From CAVSWN01 sp046728115 (GTDB lineage Bacteria; Acidobacteriota; Vicinamibacteria; Vicinamibacterales; CAVVIG01): a stretch of 17,800 bases of DNA. The DNA lies in assembly GCA_046728115.1 (NCBI GenBank), contig JBKPDW010000485.1:1-17800 (forward strand), given 5' to 3'. The notes beneath the pieces were generated by a model, which was given only the letters and a program-made list of their open reading frames with translations, made no database searches and was not told the origin of the DNA. A program made the translations under genes and the position numbers. This document shows, in pieces, positions 1-7,187 of the stretch (positions within the stretch are counted from its first letter, which is position 1; each line of letters opens with the position of its first letter).

Positions 1-467
1 GCGGCGCGGCGCTCGCCGCCATCGATCGGCTCGATGCCTGGGGCACGACTTCGTTGTACGACGCGACGCTGAAGGGACTCGATCTGATTCAAGCGGCGCA
101 CGGCCGCCGCGCGCTCGTGCTGATTTCGGATGGAATCGATCGCTACAGCCGGACGAGCGCCAGCGGACTGCTCGAGGAGGCCCGTCGACGCGACGTGCTC
201 GTGTATCCAGTTTCCATTGGAGCGACGAGGCCGCCGTTTTTTGCCGAACTCGCGAGCGCGACGGGCGGGCGCTTGTTTTTCGTGGGCGACCCACGACAAT
301 TGGCCGACGCGCTGTCCTCGATCGCGCGCGACTTGCGCTCGCAATATCTTCTCGGCTACGCACCACGTCGGCCCTTGTCGGCAGAACCTCGGTGGCATGG
401 AATCGAAGTCAGCGTGTTGCGGCCCGGATCCCGGGTCCGCGCGCGCGACGGCTATTTCTCGCGCTGA
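1..467 (+). CDS. VWFA-related domain protein, 5'-truncated
   Basis: This is the C-terminal part of a protein whose start lies before the window; the open frame runs from base 3 to the TGA at 465-467. The visible residues show the second half of a von Willebrand factor A fold: a GTTSLYDA segment, where the conserved Thr of the metal-binding MIDAS site is expected, then VLISDGID with the conserved Asp, and a strand-helix pattern up to ADALSSIARDL. The tail, RSQYLLGYAP followed by VRARDGYFSR, is the typical end of the acidobacterial VWFA-related family (TIGR03436 type). Those proteins are usually exported and probably mediate binding; the exact role is unknown. The signal peptide and the DxSxS motif would be upstream and cannot be checked here. 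Confidence 0.85.
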   Translation, partial: GAALAAIDRLDAWGTTSLYDATLKGLDLIQAAHGRRALVLISDGIDRYSRTSASGLLEEARRRDVLVYPVSIGATRPPFFAELASATGGRLFFVGDPRQLADALSSIARDLRSQYLLGYAPRRPLSAEPRWHGIEVSVLRPGSRVRARDGYFSR

Positions 468-488
468 ACAGCGTGATAGATTACGGGC

Positions 489-944
489 ATGATTGAGGTC
501 GATGCGGGACGATTCACGGTGGGTGTGTTTCAAGACGTGCAATGGGCGAGCAAGGGACTCGACGCGTTGAAGCGAGCAGGATTTCCGCCCGAGTCACTGA
601 CGATCGTGGCAAAAGAAAGCCCCGATGCGGCCGCCTTGATCGAGCGCACGCTCGGATCGTCGGAGCGCCTGGAAGCTGCAACCATCGGCACCCTCGTGGC
701 GCGGGGACCGCTCGTTGGCGTGTTGCAGGGGACTGCTGGCGACCTCGCCAAAGCCGGGATTTCGGGCACGATGCGGCGGGTCGGATTCCAGCCGCACGAC
801 GGGCGCATCTTCGAAGCGCTGACCGCCCGCGGCGGCATCCTCGTGGCCGTGCGCAACGAACCGCGTGCTGCCGACGCGCTGGCAATCATGCATTCCTACG
901 GCGGCGGCAACGCTGCCATCGGAGCCTGGACGGGACGAGTCTGA
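489..944 (+). CDS. Small stress-type protein, YflT-like fold
   Basis: The 151-residue product starts at an ATG 21 bases after the preceding stop. Its opening (FTVGVFQDVQWASKGLDALKRAGF) resembles the start of YflT/general-stress-protein domains, where a beta strand is followed by a helix and a Gly-Phe turn leading to a second strand (SLTIVAKE). The middle is Gly/Ala-rich (GPLVGVLQGTAGDLAKAGI). A later helix-strand unit, IFEALTARGGILVAVRNEP, matches the second half of such domains, which often read as a helix, then a Gly-Gly pair, then a Leu-Val-Val strand. There is no signal peptide, so it is probably cytoplasmic. I infer the family from pattern only. No catalytic residues are visible and the function is unknown. 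Co-transcription with the upstream gene is possible from the short gap. Confidence 0.6.
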   Translation: MIEVDAGRFTVGVFQDVQWASKGLDALKRAGFPPESLTIVAKESPDAAALIERTLGSSERLEAATIGTLVARGPLVGVLQGTAGDLAKAGISGTMRRVGFQPHDGRIFEALTARGGILVAVRNEPRAADALAIMHSYGGGNAAIGAWTGRV

Positions 945-1157
945 CGAACGCGGAACCGCGGCACGCACCCCTGTTTCACGCTGCGCCCGCTCGCCGCCTC
1001 CGACGGCCGCACCGCACTCCACAATAAGGACGTCTCGGCCGTGCGAGTCCTCGCTCAAACCTTATAAAATATGGCTGGGCCTCGGGGCATCCCTTTTGCA
1101 GTTGCAGGCCCGATGGCGGTGCGCGACAATATCTCTGCTAGCACCATACCTTTGCAG

Positions 1158-2075
1158 ATGTCCGAGTCGCATCCTACAGAAGGCGTCCGCCTCAACGCAT
1201 CAGCGGGCCACTTGTCAGTTCACGTCGAAGGCGCGCACCCGGTCGACGTCCCCTTCCTGTTCGAACAGCGGCCGAGGCGCCTGGGATTCTCGTTCGCGCT
1301 GTCGTTCGCACTTGACGTTGTGTTCGTTGTGTTGCTCGTCGTCGTCAGCCGACTGCCGTTGCATCCCGCGGCCACGGCCGCGGTGTTGCCCGATCGACCC
1401 AACAGCAACATCATCTGGCTGCAGGAGCCCGGTCCGGGCGGCGGCGGCGGCGGCGGCGGCAATCGCATGAAGGAGCCGCCGCGCAAGGCGGAACTCCCGG
1501 GCAAAGACAAGATCACTGTCCCGGTGGCGAAGCCTCCGAAGCTCGAGGCAACGCAGGCGAAGAATGAACCGCCGCCGATCGAGCCGGTGAACATTCCCGC
1601 GAAGAGCCTGTCTTCGGCCGAGGCCACGTTGACCGGCGCGATCGAAGCGCCGCCAGGGCCGCCGACATTGTCACAGGGCCCGGGTTCCGGCGGCGGATCC
1701 GGAACCGGGACAGGCACGGGCATCGGCCCAGGCACAGGATCGGGTCTTGGGCCGGGTTCGGGCGGCGGCACCGGCGGAGGAACCTACAGGCCCGGTAACG
1801 GTGTGTCGTATCCAATCAAACTGCGCGAAGTGCGTCCGCAATACACGTCGGACGCGATGCGCGCCAAAGTGCAGGGAACTGTCCTGCTGGAGTGCGTGGT
1901 CAACAAGGACGGCACCGTCGGCAATGTGGAGATCGTTCGCTCCCTCGACCCGACCTTCGGCCTCGATCAGGAAGCCGTGAAAGCGGCCAAGCAGTGGCTG
2001 TTCAAACCCGGAATGCGAATGGGCGAGCCGGTTCCCGTGCTTGTCACGATCGAGCTAACGTTTACGCTTCGGTAA
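1158..2075 (+). CDS. TonB-family energy transducer
   Basis: This is a TonB-like protein of 305 residues if it starts at the ATG at 1158 (MSESHPTEG). The frame stays open to an ATG at 1071, but that 29-residue extension has no family character. After a short cytoplasmic N terminus comes one membrane segment at about residues 42-68. A long periplasmic linker follows, with a run of eight glycines, then Pro/Lys-rich sequence, then a second Gly/Thr/Ser/Pro-rich stretch. The last 85 or so residues form the TonB C-terminal domain (RPQYTSDAMRAKVQGTV, then VEIVRSLDPTFGLDQEAVKA and the WLFKPG motif). Members couple proton-motive force from ExbB/ExbD to outer-membrane receptors. The partners are not in this window. 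Transcription ends at the hairpin at 2121-2157. The exact start is uncertain because no strong ribosome binding site is visible. Confidence 0.85.
   Translation: MSESHPTEGVRLNASAGHLSVHVEGAHPVDVPFLFEQRPRRLGFSFALSFALDVVFVVLLVVVSRLPLHPAATAAVLPDRPNSNIIWLQEPGPGGGGGGGGNRMKEPPRKAELPGKDKITVPVAKPPKLEATQAKNEPPPIEPVNIPAKSLSSAEATLTGAIEAPPGPPTLSQGPGSGGGSGTGTGTGIGPGTGSGLGPGSGGGTGGGTYRPGNGVSYPIKLREVRPQYTSDAMRAKVQGTVLLECVVNKDGTVGNVEIVRSLDPTFGLDQEAVKAAKQWLFKPGMRMGEPVPVLVTIELTFTLR
1437..1457 (+). repeat. GGC trinucleotide run inside the TonB-like gene
   Basis: Seven perfect GGC units in a row lie in the TonB-like frame and, with the neighbouring codon, encode a run of eight glycines at the start of the periplasmic linker. 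The unit is three bases, so slippage would lengthen or shorten the linker without breaking the frame. Confidence 0.9.
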
Positions 2076-2120
2076 TTCGCTCAGGGCATCCCGACCAACT
2101 CACTCTGACCTCTGAAATGA

Positions 2121-2157
2121 AAAAGCCCGGCCAGAATCTTCTCCTGACCGGGCTTTT
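2121..2157. terminator. Bidirectional intrinsic terminator
   Basis: A perfect 10-bp inverted repeat (AAAAGCCCGG at 2121-2130, CCGGGCTTTT at 2148-2157) encloses a 17-base loop that can add three more pairs (CAG with CTG). It has a T tract on the exit side in either direction. It lies between the stop of the + strand TonB-like gene and the stop of the - strand groEL gene, so one hairpin can end both convergent transcripts. Confidence 0.9.
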
Positions 2158-2175
2158 CGACGTGTTGACTTCTGC

Positions 2176-2219
2176 GTTCAGACTTCGAACTTCAGACTTC
2201 GGACTTCAGACTTCGAACT

Positions 2220-2224
<5 letters not shown>
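2176..2224. repeat. Heptamer tandem array next to the groEL stop
   Basis: Seven contiguous 7-base units in exact register have the form STTCRRW. Types seen are GTTCAGA, CTTCGAA, CTTCAGA, CTTCGGA and a final CTTCAGT. CTTCGAA and CTTCAGA alternate, so there is also an approximate 14-base period. The last unit contains the groEL stop codon (TCA on the + strand at 2220-2222). The array begins 18 bases after the shared terminator hairpin. I see no open frame or protein motif in it. Confidence 0.9.
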
Positions 2225-3845
<1,621 letters not shown>

Positions 3846-3856
3846 GTCTCTTCTCC

Positions 3857-4168
3857 CTACTTCTTTTTCTTGGTCTCGCCGCCCTCGATGACCCCGAGGA
3901 CTTCGTCTTCGCGCATGATCAGGTATTCCTCCCCATCGATCTTGATCTCCTGGCCGGAGTACTTGCCAAAGAGAATGGTGTCGCCCGCCTTGACGTCGAG
4001 CGGGACGCGCTTGCCGTCGTCTTTCGCCTTGCCGTTGCCGGCGGCGATAACCTTGCCTTGCTGTGGTTTTTCTTTGGCGCTATCGGGGATGATGATCCCG
4101 CCGACCTTTTGTTCGCCTTCCTCGATGCGCTGGACAATGATGCGGTCGTGCAGCGGTCTGACGTTCAT
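3857..4168 (-). CDS. groES: Co-chaperonin GroES (10 kDa subunit)
   Basis: This 103-residue GroES forms the heptameric lid of the GroEL chamber. It begins MNVRPLHDRIIVQRIEE, has the mobile loop that contacts GroEL (EGEQKVGGIIIPDSAKEKPQ), and ends with the roof and barrel strands (VKAGDTILFGKYSGQEI, YLIMREDEVLGVIE). It is a few residues longer than the common 95-97 because of a GGETKKKK tail. The ATG has a GGAG ribosome binding site six bases upstream. It is the first gene of the heat-shock operon, with groEL 11 bases downstream. Transcription starts about 90 bases upstream at the consensus promoter that overlaps CIRCE, so repression by HrcA is expected, although hrcA itself is not in this window. 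Confidence 0.98.
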   Translation of the reverse strand: MNVRPLHDRIIVQRIEEGEQKVGGIIIPDSAKEKPQQGKVIAAGNGKAKDDGKRVPLDVKAGDTILFGKYSGQEIKIDGEEYLIMREDEVLGVIEGGETKKKK

Positions 4169-4210
4169 GCTTTACTCCGTCTCGCGTGAAAAAGGAGGTT
4201 TCCTTCCGAG

Positions 4211-4240
4211 GCGCCTGCCGTGGGGAACCCCAGCCGGCGC
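4211..4240 (-). other. Possible hairpin in the groES leader
   Basis: Between CIRCE and the groES ribosome binding site, a 30-base stretch can fold with an outer stem (GCGCC with GGCGC) and an inner stem (TGGGG with CCCCA), separated by an unequal internal loop. It could stabilise the heat-shock mRNA leader or be a by-product of GC-rich sequence. No T tract follows, so it is not a terminator. Confidence 0.3.
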
Positions 4241-4241
4241 G

Positions 4242-4268
4242 TTAGCACTCGCCATGAGCGACTGCTAA
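4242..4268. promoter_or_regulatory. CIRCE operator (HrcA site)
   Basis: TTAGCACTC, nine bases, then GACTGCTAA matches the CIRCE consensus TTAGCACTC-N9-GAGTGCTAA with a single mismatch, in the right arm. It begins at the -10 box of the groES promoter and covers the expected transcription start, so bound HrcA would block initiation. CIRCE is the established site for heat-shock repression of groESL and dnaK operons. Confidence 0.95.
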
Positions 4269-4295
4269 TTATATTGAACGGTTTGGCAGTGTCAA
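4268..4295 (-). promoter_or_regulatory. Consensus sigma-70 promoter of groES-groEL
   Basis: On the - strand a perfect -35 box TTGACA (4290-4295) and a perfect -10 box TATAAT (4268-4273) are separated by 16 bases. The -10 box shares one base with CIRCE. A consensus promoter held down by a repressor is the expected design for a strongly inducible heat-shock operon. Confidence 0.95.
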
Positions 4296-4300
4296 CCCTT

Positions 4301-4321
4301 GAGTGCTAGCCCTGGAGTGCT
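4301..4321. promoter_or_regulatory. Two extra CIRCE-like half sites upstream of the groES -35
   Basis: GAGTGCT occurs at 4301-4307 and again at 4315-4321, a 14-base direct spacing. It equals the inner seven bases of the consensus CIRCE right arm. On the - strand both read AGCACTC. They lie just upstream of the -35 box. Whether HrcA binds single half sites here is unknown; they could also be remnants of a duplicated operator. Confidence 0.5.
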
Positions 4322-4336
4322 CGCTGAACTGTCTGG

Positions 4337-4552
4337 TTATCCTGACCGGCGTCTTATCTTGTAGTCCCCCATTTTCCGCGTCAGCGTGTTGCGATGCATG
4401 CCGAGTTCATCGGCGGTTTTCGTCAGGCTGCCATCGTGCCGGCCGAGGACGCGGACGATGAACCGTTTCTCGAACTCGCGCACGGCATCCTCGAACTGCA
4501 CGCCCTTGTCTACCATCTCCTCGACGAGCCGTTCCAGTCGCTCGGCGATCAC
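4337..4552 (-). CDS. Small Fis-type helix-turn-helix protein
   Basis: This 71-residue DNA-binding protein consists of a short charged helix (residues 1-30) and a Fis/NtrC-type helix-turn-helix (about 40-66: GSLTKTADELGMHRNTLTRK). The HTH is like the C-terminal domain of sigma-54 activators such as the one at 9532-10923 (SRTAEVLGVERSNLYRKM), but here there is no receiver or AAA+ domain. It is shorter than E. coli Fis (98 residues). The GTG start overlaps the purC stop (GTGA), which implies translational coupling to purC. It may act as a nucleoid or local regulator like Fis, but its targets cannot be read from the sequence. The downstream gap leads into the groES promoter region, so a regulatory link to that region is possible but unsupported. 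Confidence 0.85.
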   Translation of the reverse strand: MIAERLERLVEEMVDKGVQFEDAVREFEKRFIVRVLGRHDGSLTKTADELGMHRNTLTRKMGDYKIRRRSG

Positions 4553-5496
4553 GCCAGCTGCTCCCGGCCGGTAAGACGGCGAAAGGCTTCGATGTACTTC
4601 TCACGGGTCCTGCTGACCACATCGTCAGGGAGCGACGGGACCGGCGGCTGCTTGTTCCAGCGGATCTGCTCGAGGTAGTCGCGCACGAACTGCTTGTCGA
4701 AGCTCAGTTGCGGACCGCCGGGCGCGTAGATGTCCTGCGGCCAGAAGCGAGAAGAATCTGGCGTCAGGACTTCGTCGATGAGGATCAGCCGTTCGTGCGC
4801 GGGCCGCCCATCCTCAGTCAGCAGCCCGAACTCGAACTTCGTATCGGCCACGATGATGCCGCGGGATTCGGCGTAGGCAGCGCCTTCCTTGTACAGGCGG
4901 AGCGTCAGGTCGCGAGCGCGCTCGAACACGGCATCGCCCACGATCCGCGCCGCTTCTGCCTGGCCGATGTTGATGTCGTGGCCGCTTTGCGCTTTGGTAG
5001 CCGGCGTGAAGATCGGATTGGGGAGGCGATCGGACTCGCGCAGATTTGCGGGAAGCTCGATGCCGCACACCCCGCCGGTCTGGCGATAGTCGTTCCAGCC
5101 CGATCCCGAGAGGTAGCCGCGCGCCACGCATTCGATCGGCAATGGTTCGGTTCGCGTCACCAGCATCGCGCGACCCCGTACCCACTCGGCCGTGCGCCCC
5201 GGCTCGGGAAACATCAACGGATCGATCGATCGCAGGTGGTTCGCCACGATCGAACGCGTGCGGTCGAACCAGAAGGCCGAGATCTGCGTAAGCACTTTGC
5301 CTTTGTCCGGAATACCGGACCCAAGGACGTAGTCGAACGCAGAAATGCGATCGCTCGCGACGATGAGGAGCTGGTCGCCGAAATCGTAAATGTCCCGGAC
5401 TTTACCTCGACGATCCGGGCTTCGGCCGGCAAGCGTGGTCTGGAGAATAGGCGTGACAAGGGGCAAGAGTGTTTCCCCGTGAGAGAAGCTCCGCAT
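4549..5496 (-). CDS. purC: SAICAR synthetase (purine synthesis)
   Basis: Phosphoribosylaminoimidazole-succinocarboxamide synthase joins aspartate to CAIR using ATP in purine biosynthesis. Clear signatures are RRGKVRDIYDFGDQLLIVAS, then DRISAFDYVLGSGIPDKGKV, the substrate region ECVARGYLSGSGWNDYRQTG, NPIFTPATKAQSGHD, and IIVADTKFEFG followed by LILIDEVLTPDSSRFWP. It is of the longer type related to the fungal enzyme (about 300 residues) rather than the short E. coli form. The frame stays open to 5556, but a start there would lie 10 bases from the divergent gene. I chose the ATG at 5496 (315 residues). A TTG at 5464-5466, preceded by a purine-rich GGGGAAA, would give 305 residues and is a real alternative. 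The stop overlaps the start of the Fis-type gene. Confidence 0.95.
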   Translation of the reverse strand: MRSFSHGETLLPLVTPILQTTLAGRSPDRRGKVRDIYDFGDQLLIVASDRISAFDYVLGSGIPDKGKVLTQISAFWFDRTRSIVANHLRSIDPLMFPEPGRTAEWVRGRAMLVTRTEPLPIECVARGYLSGSGWNDYRQTGGVCGIELPANLRESDRLPNPIFTPATKAQSGHDINIGQAEAARIVGDAVFERARDLTLRLYKEGAAYAESRGIIVADTKFEFGLLTEDGRPAHERLILIDEVLTPDSSRFWPQDIYAPGGPQLSFDKQFVRDYLEQIRWNKQPPVPSLPDDVVSRTREKYIEAFRRLTGREQLA

Positions 5497-5516
5497 CTTA
5501 CAAGGTGCTCGCGGCG

Positions 5517-5547
5517 CTGACAACAACAACATGTAGGGCGTTATAGT
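5517..5547 (+). promoter_or_regulatory. Possible promoter of the UPF0104-type gene
   Basis: In the divergent gap between purC and the membrane protein gene, CTGACA (5517-5522) and TATAGT (5542-5547) resemble sigma-70 boxes on the + strand. The 19-base spacer is long, so this is a weak candidate. The -10 box would place the start of transcription close to the ATG at 5567. Confidence 0.35.
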
Positions 5548-5566
5548 AGAAGGCACTCAAGACACG

Positions 5567-6622
5567 ATGCGGACTCACGCCCGAACCATCGTCGTGCTGG
5601 CCATCGCCGTCGCCCTTGTGGCGCTCTTCCTCCACAACGTGGACCTGTGGGCGGTTGGCGCGAACATCTTGCGGGCGCGTCCCGAGTGGCTCGTGTTTTC
5701 GCTCTTCACGATGGTCGTGAACCTCGCCATTCGCGCTTATCGGTGGCAATACCTGCTCGAGCCGCTTGGGCGTACGACCTTCGGGCGTGCTTTTCGGGCA
5801 ACTGCCGTCGGCGCGGCAGCCACCAGCATTCTGCCAGCGCGTGCCGGCGAGGTGATCCGTCCGTACTTTCTCGCGCGGCAGTCGAGAAAGGTCAGCACAC
5901 AGACGCCCGAACGGATGAGTGCGACGGCCGCGTTCGCCACGATCATCCTCGAGCGTCTCCTCGACGTAATCACGGTGCTCGCGCTGCTCGCGTCCTACGT
6001 GTTCGTGTTCGGCGTCGAATTCGGGCGCAGCAACCCGAAGCTGTTCGCGGGCCTGAAATGGGCGGGGGGCACAGCCGGTGCGGGTTCGCTGGCGGCTCTG
6101 GTCGTCCTCTTCGTGCTGGCCGGCGACCCGGAGCGGCTCGGTCGCGCCATGGAGCGGCTCGAACGCGTCGTTCCTTCGACGCTCGCCGGGTTGATCGCGC
6201 GCGTTGCGGAGAAATTTGCGCGCGGTCTGGGCGCCATTCGCGATCCGCGCCGCCTGCTTGTGGCCCTGGCCTGGTCGTTTCCACTGTGGCTGTCGATTGC
6301 GGCGGGCATCTGGAGCGTCGCCGTGGCGTTCCGGTTTCCCGTTCCCTTCACCGGGTCGTTCCTGTTGATCGCGCTGTTGACGATTGGTGTCGCCGTGCCG
6401 ACGCCTGGCGCGATTGGCGGGTTTCACGAAGCCTTTCGGATTGGCGCGACGGCGTTTTACGGCGCGCCCGACGAGGCCGCCGTGGGCGCGGCGATCGTGC
6501 TGCATCTGTTCTCGATCGGTCCGTCACTGCTGCTGGGATTGCTATTCGCCGCCGAAGAAGGACTGAACGTCAAGGGGATGCAGCGTCTCGCGGATCAGGC
6601 CGAGCAGAGGCATACCGCGTGA
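5567..6622 (+). CDS. MprF/YbhN-type membrane protein (UPF0104)
   Basis: This 351-residue integral membrane protein of the lysylphosphatidylglycerol synthase transmembrane family (YbhN/AglD/MprF N-terminal domain) has several hydrophobic segments (about residues 8-22, 41-56, 130-150, 165-185, 235-255, 262-280, 310-330). Its family motifs are RAGEVIRPYFLARQ at about 92-105 and the PTPGAIGGFHEAFRIG segment at about 279-294, both characteristic of the fold. MprF versions move charged lipids across the membrane. Stand-alone members like this one lack the C-terminal aminoacyltransferase domain and are thought to handle lipids or lipid-linked substrates, but the substrate is unknown. It is divergent from purC. 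A heptamer array fills the gap before nrdR. Confidence 0.85.
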   Translation: MRTHARTIVVLAIAVALVALFLHNVDLWAVGANILRARPEWLVFSLFTMVVNLAIRAYRWQYLLEPLGRTTFGRAFRATAVGAAATSILPARAGEVIRPYFLARQSRKVSTQTPERMSATAAFATIILERLLDVITVLALLASYVFVFGVEFGRSNPKLFAGLKWAGGTAGAGSLAALVVLFVLAGDPERLGRAMERLERVVPSTLAGLIARVAEKFARGLGAIRDPRRLLVALAWSFPLWLSIAAGIWSVAVAFRFPVPFTGSFLLIALLTIGVAVPTPGAIGGFHEAFRIGATAFYGAPDEAAVGAAIVLHLFSIGPSLLLGLLFAAEEGLNVKGMQRLADQAEQRHTA

Positions 6623-6631
6623 AGCGCGACA

Positions 6632-6659
6632 TTTCAGACGTCAGACTTCCGACTTCAGG
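6632..6659. repeat. Short heptamer array upstream of nrdR
   Basis: Four contiguous 7-base units (TTTCAGA, CGTCAGA, CTTCCGA, CTTCAGG) belong to the same family as the arrays at 2176, 9469 and 10924. The array occupies most of the 49-base gap between the membrane protein stop and the nrdR start. It is the shortest array in the window. Confidence 0.75.
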
Positions 6660-6671
6660 CGTGCGCGACGT

Positions 6672-7130
6672 ATGAAATGTCCATATTGCGCCCACCTCGG
6701 CGACAAGGTCGTCGATTCGCGCGAGTCGAAAGAAGGCGAGGTTATTCGTCGCCGGCGCGAGTGCCTGGGATGCGGCAAGCGTTTCACCAGTTACGAGCGG
6801 ATCGACGAGATCCCGTATATGGTGGTCAAGAAGGACGGTACCCGTGAGCGCTTCGAGCGCCAGAAGCTTATTGCCGGCCTCTTGAAAGCGTGCGAGAAAC
6901 GTCCGGTCAGCGTGGCCGCGCTCGAAGGCATCGCAGATCGCGTCGAGGCGACTCTGCAGGAGAGGCCCGAGAAAGAAATCGCCACTGCGGACGTTGGTGG
7001 CTTCGTCATGGAGGAACTGAAGCGCCTCGACAAGGTAGCTTACGTCCGATTCGCGTCGGTCTACCGGCACTTCCGCGACATCAACGAGTTCGCGAACGAA
7101 CTGAAGGAGCTTCTGAATCCGAAAGAATAG
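6672..7130 (+). CDS. nrdR: Transcriptional repressor NrdR
   Basis: This 152-residue protein has the standard NrdR plan: an N-terminal zinc ribbon with Cys3, Cys6, Cys31 and Cys34 (MKCPYC and CLGC), the basic segment VIRRRRE between the pairs, then an ATP-cone domain (about 49-139: VKKDGTRERFERQKLIAGLL to VAYVRFASVYRHFRDI). NrdR senses ATP/dATP through the cone and represses ribonucleotide reductase genes at NrdR boxes. No ribonucleotide reductase gene lies in this window, so it acts in trans. The start ATG directly gives the conserved MKCPYC N terminus. No strong ribosome binding site is visible, and the upstream gap is largely heptamer repeat. Confidence 0.98.
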   Translation: MKCPYCAHLGDKVVDSRESKEGEVIRRRRECLGCGKRFTSYERIDEIPYMVVKKDGTRERFERQKLIAGLLKACEKRPVSVAALEGIADRVEATLQERPEKEIATADVGGFVMEELKRLDKVAYVRFASVYRHFRDINEFANELKELLNPKE

Positions 7131-7187
7131 GCGCTGAAGAACCACGAACAGGCGAAGCCAGAAAGCAGACAATCTAGAGAACGAGCA

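Noticed and set aside
1061..1070. TATAAA/TAAAAT sequence upstream of the TonB-like gene, considered as a promoter
   Set aside because: No -35 box lies at a suitable distance. A TTGCAG-17-GACAAT pair at 1102-1130 is also weak. Neither can be supported.
1071..1157. N-terminal extension of the TonB-like protein from the ATG at 1071
   Set aside because: The extra 29 residues lack TonB-family character, and the ATG at 1158 gives a normal short cytoplasmic N terminus before the membrane segment.
4190..4203. Weak hairpin followed by a T run on the - strand in the groES leader, considered as an attenuator
   Set aside because: The stem is only five or six pairs with a bulge and a three-base loop, too weak to support as a terminator.
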